Shown piece by piece: positions 37,401 to 49,400 of a stretch of DNA of 64,000 nt. The DNA is from Lineus longissimus (lineage: Eukaryota > Nemertea > Pilidiophora > Heteronemertea > Lineidae), in NCBI RefSeq assembly GCF_910592395.1, contig NC_088321.1:2234001-2298000 (forward strand), read 5' to 3'. Position 1 is the first letter of the stretch. Every line of letters begins with the position of its first letter. The notes under the pieces are model-generated. The model did not search any database and was not told the DNA's origin. It saw only the letters and a list, made by a program, of their open reading frames with translations. The translations under genes and the position numbers were made by a program.

Positions 37401-40400
37401 AAAGGGACTATGTGCATCCATTCTTAAAGGGACTATGTGCATGAATCTTAAAGGGACTATGTGCATCCATTCTTAAAGGGACTATGTGCATCAACCCTTA
37501 AAGGGACTATGTGCATCCATTCTTAAAGGGACTATGTGCATGAATCTTAAAGGGACTATGTGCATCCATTCTTAAAGGGACTATGTGCATCCATTCTTAA
37601 AGGGACTATGTGCATCAACCCTTAAAGGGACTATGTGCATCAACCCTTAAAGGGACTATGTGCATCCATTCTTAAAGGGACTATGTGCATTAACCCTTAA
37701 AGGGACTTTGTGCATCAACCCTTAAAGGGACTATGTGCATCCATTCTTAAAGGGACTATGTGCATGAATCTTAAAGGGACTATGTGCATCAACCCTTAAA
37801 TGGACTATGTGCATCAATCATAAAATGGGTCACATGTATGTGCATTTAAATATCCTTGAAGGGACTATGTGCATCCATTCTGAAAGGGACTATGTGCATC
37901 AACCCTTAAAGGGACTATGTGCATCAACTCTTAAAGGGACTATCAAACTAAATTTTGAAAAACCAAACAACCGATCAAATAAAATTCTGTTTGTTCTACA
38001 AAAATACTGCATTTTTCTATTGAGTGGAAGTATCAACAAAATCTTAAAATGACTGAAATCAAAATTAGGGATTATCGCCCAAAATAAACGTCAATCCTAC
38101 TCCACAGAAAGAAAACTTTCACATTTTTTCAAAGAGGGAAAATAATTGTACTAATTCTATCTCCAAAATACAAAATATTTAACCTTAAAGGACGGAAGAA
38201 ATGGCTATCAAAATACAATGGAACCTCCCTTAGCGGACACCCCTCTATTAAGGACAACCTCCCTATTAAGGACACTAGTTTTGGTCCCAAATTGGGTGTT
38301 TCCATTCAATTTGAGCTCTCTAATCAGGACACCTCTCTATTAAGGACAGCATTTGTCAGTCACGAGGGTGTCCTTAATAGAGAGGTTCTACTGTACTCTA
38401 AAATCCACTTCTTGAAACTTTTCGGGTTTTACACCCAGAATACTTCCCCGTGCCTTCTTCATGTACACATTCCGGTCAAAAACATCCAAGTTTTTTCGTC
38501 AAAAATCAAAAGTTTGGAAAATTTGGAGTCATTTTGAGTTGAGGTATCCATCACCAATCAAATAAGGTGATGGCATTTCTAAGGCTGACGTTACATAGGC
38601 CTAATTCGTTCACTTCCCACATGTCACGTTCCAGCTTTACTTAACGTTCCTCGGTGAATGCACGGCCTTGTGGCATGCATTCAGTGAGGAACGAACGCAT
38701 TAAGGGGAACGTGACATGTGGGAAGTGAACGAATGAGGCCTATGTAACGTCAGCCTAATGGTCTTGTTCTCGAGAATGCTGACAAAAAGTGCAGTAAACC
38801 CCCCCAATTTTTTCCCCTCCTTCCAAAAAGCAAACAATCCTCCCCTCTTCCTCCCTCCCACCCCGGCTCAAAATTCCGAAAAATCATTTAAAATTGGGGG
38901 TCATTTCGTGGCATACTTCAACAATCTTTCTATTGTCAATACAAGTTTCCATAAATGTGACCCGTTCCAGCAAAACCAGTCACATGTTGCTCTGAGCTCG
39001 GCAGGTTGAGATGGACTCTGTGTTCATTTCACTATTGTCTGCCTTTTGTGAAATCTCAGCACATCAATTTCTTCCATTATGACCTGGTGTCATTTAGGCT
39101 CATCTTCTGTGCGACATGCGACTGGTTTTGCTGTGACTGCAAAATGAGCCGCATGTCGCTCTGAGCTTGGCAGGTTGAGACGGACTCTGTGTTCATTTCA
39201 CTATTGTCTGCCTTTTGTGACGTCTGAGCACATCAATTTCTTCCACTATCTCCTGGTGTCATATAGGCTCATCTGTGCGACATGCGACTGGTATTGCAAG
39301 AACAGGTCACAAATGTCAATATTTTAGAAAGTTCTTCTTCCATTTTCTCAATACCTTCTTCAAACACGTCCTAAAAGGTTCAAATTAAAACAGGATCACA
39401 ATATTTAAGCCTTACTCATCCGCTGGTCGAGTTCTTGGGTAGAATCAGGGGTGACGTCTTAAAAAACGATTTCAAATTTATCATTTATAGGCCTTGGTAT
39501 TTCTCCAACCATTCCACAAGACTAGCTCCATTCTGTTTGGTTTCATAAATCCCCCTCCGCACACCAGCGATTTAAGCTGCTCGCTCAGCGCACACTTCTC
39601 TATTAAGGACTCCCTCTCTATTAAGGACTCCCTCTCTATTAGAGACTCCCTCTCTATCAAGGACTCCCTCTCTATTAAGGAATGCCTCTCTATCAAGGAC
39701 TCTATTAAGGACTCCCTCTCTATTAGAGACTCCCTCTCTATTAAGGACTCCCTCTCTATTAAGGACTCCCTCTCTATCAAGGACTCCCTCTCTATTAAGG
39801 ACTCCCTCTCTATTAAGGACACTAGTTTTGGTCCCAAATTGGTTGTTTCCATTCAATTTGACTTCTCTATTCAGGACACCTCTCTAATAAGGACAGCACA
39901 TGTCATACCCAAGGGTGTCCTTAATACAGAGGTTCTCATGTACAGTAGAACCTCCCTTAGCGGACACCTCTCTATTAAGGACAACCTCTCTATTAACGAC
40001 ACTAGTTTTGGTCCCAAATTGGTTGTTTCCATTCAATTTGACTTCTCTAATCAGGACACCTCTCTAATAAGGACAGCACATGTCATACCCAAGGGTGTCC
40101 TTAATACAGAGGTTCTCATGTACAGTAGAACCTCCCTTAGCGGACACCTCTCTATTAAGGACAACCTCTCTATTAACGACACTTGTTTTGGTCCCAAAGT
40201 GGTTGATTCCACTCAATTTTACCTCTCTTATCAGGACACCTCTCTAATAAGGACAGCACCTGTCATACCCAAGGGTGTCCTTAATACAGAGGTTCTCATG
40301 TAATCACAATGTACTAGTACATTGTAATTTCAATAACATTTTCTTTCTCGCAGCCCTACATTTTCGTAACCATCTGTAAACGCAAAAATAAATCGCACGC

Positions 40401-43400
40401 AAATATTCGCAGCTTCACAATGGCGTGCCCTGCTACGCAAAGATGACAACTAACTTTCAATAAAAAATTAACCTCTTGAATCCCAAAACTTGACAATCCC
40501 GGGATCCCAGAGTGGTCACGTGGTTGCTAAACTGGGTTTCACGATGTATAGCGCCCGCATACAATCGCCAAAGTCCGGTACCGAGGCGCCATCTACCCAG
40601 GCATGCTCTAACTGACCCTACTGTACATCAAACACGCTAAAACAAGCAATAAACTAGCGTCCCAGCTCAAGGGAATAAAATATCACTGAGACCGACCTGT
40701 CGGTCGTTGGGAAAAAACGTTATTTCAAAATGACCGACTGGTCGGTCACCGGGATTCAAGAGGTTAAACATCACCGGAGCTCAAACCCGGTACAAGGCGA
40801 CGACAGCGCCACCTAACATCTAAACTTACCACTAGTCTCCGTCGATTCCTGTTCCTTTATACTTGTCAAACTCGAGATGCTGGCGTTACTTGCTTGGCGC
40901 GAGTGCCCGCGTGCCGGCAGATCATAATTTCGCGTCGGCGTTCGCGGTTCTGTGGGAGTCGGAGGCTTCTTGAAACGTAGCCCCCAGAAATAAAGCTCGT
41001 TGTCCAAGGTGCTAACGACGGTGTAATGATCACCACACTGGGCTCGCTGAAATGTACACAGAACACTTTTAGCCCTTTGGCTCCTGAGGCTAATGTGACG
41101 CTATTTACCGAGATTTCTTACCAGCTTTATGCAAAATAACGTAAAGATACTTTAAAATAACGTAGCTCCTTCATTATGCATCCTTGATTCATAAAATTGA
41201 CATTTTTGTAAAGCTGATTACCTTGGCTATCAATTGGCGTTGTTTCTGGGTATCGTTTGGGTAAGAGGTAATCAATAATCAATAATAATCAATATTTTTT
41301 GATTGATTTTGCTCTAATTGATTGATTTTTCTGATTTGAACAAGTATATGGAACTGTAATTGATGCAGTTACGACCTGTAAATGATCAACGTAACTTGAT
41401 TGATAACCTTTGACTATTGTCTATTACTGATTGATTGAATAATAAAACAGAATATTAATTCATATGCTAATCAGTTCGTGTATTGTGACGCTGCACAAGC
41501 GCCAATCAAACTGCAGTGCCATCTGCAAACTATAAATGAAACTAAATATAGGCTTCAGGGTTTCCGCCAGAAATTTACGTTAGGGGGGGGGCAATTCGGG
41601 GAAAAAAAAAAAATTTTGGCTAGATGCCTGGAGAATGCGTTTTCTGAGCATTTCAGAGGCAAAAACTCACGTGCAAAAACACCGGTTTTCCTACATGAAT
41701 TTTTGAAAATTGGCAAAAGAATACATAGATAGTGATAAATATATGGCGTTGAAATGTTATGAAAATACAGCTGATGAATTCCCTCTCAAGTAGTCTGTTT
41801 GATACTGTCTGACACATCCCTGATGTTGTCAGTAACTGATAAGGAAATTATAGTGATTCACACCTTATCTTATCTCTTTCATTTAGCTTAAAAAAAGAGA
41901 TATTTTGAAATCATTACTCAGCAAAGTTGAGGGGGGGCCCCCCCCTCAACTTTCCCCCCCTCTGGCAGAAACCCTGGTCTTCTGCAGATCACCAGGGACA
42001 CGAATACACTGTACTAAATAGTGTCTAACGTGTACCGTGAGTTCTATACTAAAGCATTAGTATAGGGACGATATATCGTCCCCTCTAGGGAGGCAAGGGG
42101 TTAACGCTTTCACGATCTCGACACTGATTTCGTTCCTTATAACCCCTCTAGAACTAGTCAGTTGCCGCCATCTTGAAAAGTAGTACCGCGGATGTAGAAC
42201 AGGAAAGAATCTCTCTTATTGCTGTGAGGCTATCGCATCACCACAAAGCCAGCGTTTGTAGTTCTCCGTACAATCATCTTAAAATCGACTAGTAGGTGTC
42301 AAATTTTATTCATAAAGATCATATTTTGTTATTTATTAATAAAATAAACATTTTATGAGAGAAAGCGGCACTAATTCGGCCTGAAAAGATTTAGTCTGAA
42401 CTGGCGACGCAGTTTATGACGTAGGATTGTCAAAATCCTGAATCTCAGGATGCTGACATCCAAGATGACGGCAATTGATCAATTCCAGTGTCTGACATTT
42501 TTTAATTTCGGCACTGGGGCGAGTTTCACACAGATGGTACACGCGAGACCTTAATTTTAGGTATTTTAGTTCCTCCAGATGACACCAGATGTCCCCAGCT
42601 ACTCAAATGTGTTATGGTTTCTCTGGCCTAGGGGATTTTCGATTTGGAATTTTTTTTTTCGACTGAGAGGTAGGGGTGGGGTCTGCCACCCCTCATTTTA
42701 GGTGAAAATCGGCCAAAAATACCACTCCCTTAAAAAAATTTGGAAAAAAATCCTAGAATGCCCTCACTTATTAATGCTGTTTTATTGTAACTAGGGGTAT
42801 AGACAAAGGTTTTGAAGATTTTTGACGAGTGTATCTCAATTATTTTTGTGAGATTTTGGCTGGGGAAAATGCCCCAAAATGCCCCAATCCTGGGCACTGT
42901 AAGAGTTAGCATCAATATAGGCAGCAGCTAGGTAGGCAGGATGATGTTACATGAAGTCGCCAATAGGGGTCTCTCTCATCTCACAGTATGTCAAAATGAT
43001 TCACGCTTGTACGAGGAATATATTTAGTGCTGAATCTGACATGACCCAGGGCCCTTACTGTGTGTATTAGTCACCTGAAGATGGCCAAATTTGCCCCTCT
43101 GCTCCTGCCTATAGTCCCCCTTTAAGCGGTCATCTTTAACAGCGTCCACCAGGTTTAAAGTCAGGTATAAAGTCAGTTTATGGAGCAAATTGTGCGTTTT
43201 AAAGCACATATGCCTTTTATTAATATTAGATGTCAGACCACTTCTACTAATCATGAAAACTACACGAAAAAAAAAAAAAAAATTGAAAAAAGAAAATTAA
43301 AAAAAAAAATTTTTTTAAATTGAAAAAAAAAAAAAAAATTGAAAAAAGGCCAGGCGTGTCTTTTTGAAAAAAAGGCGACAGGGTGCCCCCTGGCGAGGCA

Positions 43401-46400
43401 GGGCGCTGCCCCCTGCTATTCTGCTTTAGCTGAAACACTGGCATTGTTTGCCTGGATTCAATTCTTACCGTCACAGTTTTATCGAGCATAGACTTCACCT
43501 CGACCGGTGCCGGCTGCGCCCGCATGTTCCCCATGCCAAGCTGGCCCTCCGTGTTCTTCCCCAGGGTGTAAACGCGGCCCGGTTCAACCAAAATGGCCGT
43601 GTGGTCAACGCCCATGGAGACATCTATGACCCTGTGCCGTGTCATTGCCTTGACTAGAGTTGGTTCCTTGCGGTTTTCGACTTCGGTCTTAGAAAAGAAA
43701 ACGAAACATTAATGTGAAAATTGTTATGAGTGCGTTAATGCGGCCCGGTTCAACCAAAATGGCCGTGTGGTCCACACCCATGGAGACATCTATGACCCGG
43801 TGCCGTGTCATTGCCTTGACCAGAGTTGGTTCCTTGCGGTTTTCGACTTCAGTCTTAGAAATGAAAGAAAACATTAATGGGAAAATTGTTATGAGTGCGT
43901 TAACGCGGCCCGGTTCAACCAAAATGGCCGTGTGGTCCACACCCATGGAGACACCTATGACCCGGTGCCGTGTCATTGCCTTGACCAGAGTTGGTTCCTT
44001 GTGGTTTTCAACCTCTGTCTAGAAATGAAAAGAAAATATTAATGTGAAAATTGTTATGAGTGCGTTAACGCGGCCCGGTTCAACCAAAATGGCCGTGTGG
44101 TCCACACCCATGGGGACACCTATGACCCGGTGCCGTGTCATTGCCTTGACTAGTCTTGGCTCCTTGGGGTTTTCAACCTCTGTCTAGAAATGAAAACGAA
44201 ACATTAATGTGAAAATTGTTATGAGTGCGTTAATACGGCCCGGTTCAACCAAAATGGCCGTGTGGTCCACACCCATGGAGACATCTATGACCTGGTGCCG
44301 TGTCATTGCCTTGACCAGAGTTGGCTCCTTGTGGTTTTCAACCTCTGTCTAGAAATGAAAAGAAAATATTAATGGGAAAATTGTTATGAGTGCGTTAATG
44401 CGGCCTGGTTAAAAAAACAGCGATACATTTCATGACAATCGCCAAGTATTTTGATCTGACAGGGCATTGTCAAGGACTTTTATCAATAAACCCTGCGACG
44501 TACTACGCACTGGCAGAATCAAATGAAATGGCCAGGGCCATTGTGCTCACCTCATGTGGAGGAAAGATGGATAAAGAGCATGGTATTGTGTCATGTAGTG
44601 TTAGGTTTGATGTGGGTCCAAGCAATTACAATTTCCCCAAAATGGCCACCTTACAAGTACATTTGACCTCTGTGACCTTGAAAAGTAGGTCAAATCAAAA
44701 AAGACCCGGGTCAAAAGCTCACCTCTCAGAGAGGTGAGCTAAAAATCGTGGACAACGTTATCGATATTAATACAGGGTTCTTCCCCTAGGTTAGTGAATT
44801 TTTTCCAGCACTTTTCAATGACTTTTCCATGCCAAAATCCCAAAATTCAAGGACCTTTTTATGCATTAGACATTTTGATATAATTTGTCTTTTTTCATGA
44901 CTATTCCAGGCCTTGAAAAAAACACATGAAATTCCATGACTTCTCCAGGTTTTCCAGGACCGTACGAACCCTGTCAAAAATGAGAAATGACGTCGGCGCG
45001 TTTCCCCGATTGTGATCACAGAACCGGGATAGCGGAAACTCTCTAATGTCTGAGACATCACGGTACCAGCATCAAGCGTGAATGGCTTAAAAACCTCGGC
45101 CTTAAAAAACGTACCACCCGAAAAAAAGGAGAAAACGTTACTTATTGAAAATATTCTTCATGGCCATCAGAAACCTTGTCGGCGTGTTTCCCGATCGTGA
45201 TCACAGAACCAGGATAGCGGAAACTCTCTAATGTCTGAGACATCACGGTACCAGCATCAAGCGTGAATGGCTAAAAAAACTCGGCCTTAAAAAACGTACC
45301 ACCCGAAAAAAAGGAGAAAACGTTACTTATTGAAAATATTCTTCATGGTCATCAGAAACCTTGTCGGCGCGTTTCCCGATCGTGATCACAGAACCAGGAT
45401 AGCGGAAACTCTCTAAAGTCTGACACATCAAGGTACCAGCATCAAGCGTGAATGGCTTAAATACCTCGGCCTTAAAAACATACCAGCAGAAAAATAGCAG
45501 AAAATGTTACCTTATTGAAGATATTCTTCATTGCCATCAGAAAGCCTTGTCGTTGATTCAACCCGAGTTTGTTATTGGAGTTATTACCGAAGGCGTATAG
45601 ACTGCCGACATCCGTCAGGAGCACGGTGCCGTCAGTTCCACATCTGACGTCACGAACAAACACCGGCTCTTCAATTCGCACCTCCATCGGCTGACAGCTG
45701 AAAAAAGAAACCATTGTCACATAGTAGGAACTCTCTATTTAGGCCGACCTCGGGACTGACACGCGCTGTCCTTAATAGAGAGGTGTCCTGATTACTGAGG
45801 TCAAAATGAATGGAAACACTCAATTTGGGACCAAAACTAGTGTCCTCAATAGAGAGGGTGTCCGTAATAGAGGTGTCCTTAATAGAGAGGTGTCCTTAAT
45901 AGAGGTGTCCTTTATAGAGAGGTGTCCTTAATAGAGAGGTGTCCTGATAATAGAGGTCAGATGAATGGAAACACTCAATCAAATTGAATAGAAACACCCA
46001 ATTTGGGACCAAAACTAGTGTCCTCAATAGAGAGGGTGTCCTTAATAGAGAGGGCATCCTTAATAGAGAGGTGTCCTGATTAGAGAGGTCAAATTGAATG
46101 GAAACTACCAATTTGGGAAAAGAACGAGTGTCCTTTATAGAGAGGTTGTCCTTAATAGAGAGGTGTCTGCTGAGGGAGGTTCCACTGCATTTCTGTACAA
46201 CAGTAGAACGTCCCTTATAAGACACCCTCTCTATTAAGGACACTCTCTCTTATAAGGACATTGCATTTAATCCTGAATCGGTCATTTCCATCAAAGTTGA
46301 CCACTGCGATTATTACCTCTCAATTAAGGACAGACTTGTCAGTCCCAAGGTGTCCTTAATAGAGAGGTGACTGTACTATCAGTCAATTTTAGTCCCATTC

Positions 46401-49400
46401 ATTCGAAATGGGTGATCTTGCATAGACATCCTAGGAGGGGGTCAGCGTACGTGAGCAACTCTTGTTTGGATGATAAATTGGTGAATCAGACCGAGAAGAG
46501 TCATTGAGCATATTTTTTTCCCAAAATTGACAAATGTGACCCGTCACAGCATAACCAGGCGCATGTCATGCATGAGGAACCGGCGTTAAGATAAATGCCA
46601 GTGGCGGCGCCACAATCGATCGTACCTACTGACGCCATGACGTCATTTTCTGGTCTGTTGACGTCGCATGAGGTCAATCACGGGAAACCATTGCGTACAT
46701 TTTTGCACAGGATTTCAACAACAGAAAACGTGCCCAATAACTGGCATCGCGCATATTTTCTGCAAAATAATCTTAAGAAACTGATAGCTCAATAGATTTA
46801 AAACAGGAAGATGCAAACGTCGCCGAAATCGGTCGAAAATAAGCTATCGTTTTCGGGCTCAGAAATAACATGATAATGCATTGGAAATGGAGAGTTTTGC
46901 TATGATCGATTGCAGCGCTACGCGGCGGATAAATCGCGCCGGTTCCTCATTGGATGGGTGACTGGCAGCTATGATACAATGACTCACCAGTCTTCTTCAT
47001 TTCCGTGGCCCAGGCGTCCAAATGCACCTCTTCCCCAGGAATGGACCTCACCGTCGCTGCCCACAGCCACAACATGGTGTGTCCCACTGGCGACGGCTAT
47101 AACATCAACGCTGTGAGGTAATAAATTGAAGTATTAAATATATTGTTTACAGAGGGAGATTGGGGGGGACCAAGATGTCCAAGTACTCCCTCCCCCAGGA
47201 ATGGACCTCACCGTCGCTCCCCACTGCCACAACATGTTGAGTCCCACTGGCGACGGCTATAACATCAACGCTGTGAGGTAATAAATTGAAGTATTAAAGA
47301 TATTGTTTACAGAGGGAGATTGGGGGGGACCAAGATGTCCAAGTACTCCCTTCCCCAGGAATGGACCTCATCGTCGCTGCCCACCGCCATGACAAGGTCT
47401 GCCCACTGGGGACAGTTATTAGTGACTAGTAATACTATTACATCAACGTTGTGAGGAAATGAATGGAAGTATTGAAGACAATGAGTGATATGAATAAAGG
47501 CTAGCGAATGCTTTTACTTCAATTTTGTACAGAAAGGCCAAGTGTAAATGTACATGGAGATTTAGATAAAAGCACTTGCTAGTCTTTATTCATATCACCC
47601 AATGAGTGATATCAATAAAGGCTAGCAAATGCTTTTACTTCAATTTTGTACAGAAAGGCCAAGTGTAAATGAACATGGAGTTTTAGATAAAAGCATTTAC
47701 TACTCTTTATTCATATCACCCATTGTTTACAGAAGGGCATCCTGGGGAAATAATCAGTTGCTGTTAGCTTCTCCGGCCCTGCACACAAGTCCTCCAACCT
47801 TTGCCCTCATTTGGCGAAGTAGCCAGTGCAGAAGTAAGTGCGCCGAATCAGAGCTTTGCTTGTTTTGAGTCAGGAAGCTGGAGCAATGATATAAAAACTA
47901 GCATTTTAGCCCTATAACACCTAGAGCCACTGCCAGCGCAAGTGCTTATTCCACTAGGCCCCGACTTCTGCAGGTTTTGTTGACCAAAGATGTCCACTCC
48001 TGTTGTCTGGGCTTCACAGTTTACTTTTCACCATTTACTTGCCCGACTGTCCGGAATATCATATCAAAATTTCAGCTTCACAACCCCACACAGTATTTGA
48101 TGTGTCGCGGTCAAACATTGACAATTGAACTGCTAAAAGGCTTAAAAAATCACTGGTGGTCTTGCCTCTGCCTGCATGAACGAACCCTGATATTGAGAAA
48201 AAACATTTTGATGATAAACTGGGAATTTTTTTATTTGGCCTTATAAATGAACCTTTCTGATAAAAGAACTTGAGTATATATTCTTGAGTCGAATGGAACT
48301 TCTGCAGGTTTTGTTGACCAAAGATGTCCACTCCTGTCGTCTGGGCTTCACTGTCAGTAGTTTCTTGCATACACATAGGCCTACCTGTTTATTTCTCCTG
48401 TTTTTGTTCAAACGAATGAAATAGGCCTAGACTGGTTTTGTTTTATCTCATCTTTGTCTTCTCTTAATGTTAGTGGCAGTGCCACCTTAACCTCAAATTG
48501 CAGAAAATACACTCGAAAACGATGCTTTTCATTGATGTCGGGGGCATTTTGTCTCTTCAAATGAATCAGGAGAATTACTGTCTTTGAACAAAGGTGGACA
48601 AATAAATCTCAGATGCTGACTAGAAGGCTTGGTGTACTTCACCAAGTGAGGGCAAACATCTCAGGGGTTCGTGTGCAGGGCAGGAGAAGCGAACATTACC
48701 CCTGATTTCCTCAGGATGACAGAAGGGGGTAAAGATTTTTCAAATTCATCAGCACTAGGTAACAGCCTCTGTAAACAGGCCAAAGGCTCTTGGGAACATT
48801 AGTTTCAACCTGCTGCTACAGATGGCAGCACGTTTGAATACTTTTTACCAGTGTGAACAACTATGGAGAAACGAGGTAAATAACGATTTCAGATGTACAA
48901 TTTATAGAATGTTTAAACAAAACCTGAATATGGAGCGCTATGTTAAAAATCTGAATCTATAAAATTCCCAGAAACAGTAACCAGAATGTATAGAAATGAG
49001 ACTGCAGAAAATGTTTGTGGTCTTTGTGACCAGGTTTGTGTAAGAGACGATCTTCATTATTTTATTACGTGTCCGTATTTCCGTCACATGCGAGTAAGGT
49101 TGTTTCCAAACTTAAAAGAATTACCTCAGGTTTTTTATCATGAATTTTTCCATTGCATTATGACTAAATGTTCCCAGGTAAACTTAGACAATATTCATAG
49201 TTTTTGTAAAGAATTCATCAGCTTGGTCCACCATATGTAAATGTTAAATCATGTAACCTCTTATACCCGAAAGGTTTTTTTGGAGAGAAATAAATTATGT
49301 TATGTTATGTTATGTTGTGTTATGTTATGTTATGTTATGTTATGTTGTGTTATGTTATGTTATGTTATGTTATGTTGTGTTATGTTGTGTTATATTATGT

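Noticed and set aside
39318-39370. Second candidate exon reading [17 protein letters not shown]
   Set aside because: From the 42-nt candidate exon the natural acceptor puts it in a frame with an early TGA. In-frame alternatives need acceptors without a pyrimidine tract, and there is no good donor.
41072-42106. A ~1-kb piggyBac-like element from AGCCCTTTGGCTCC to GGAGGCAAGGGGTTAA
   Set aside because: Only a short imperfect end match and no TTAA on the left; noted only as a possibility.
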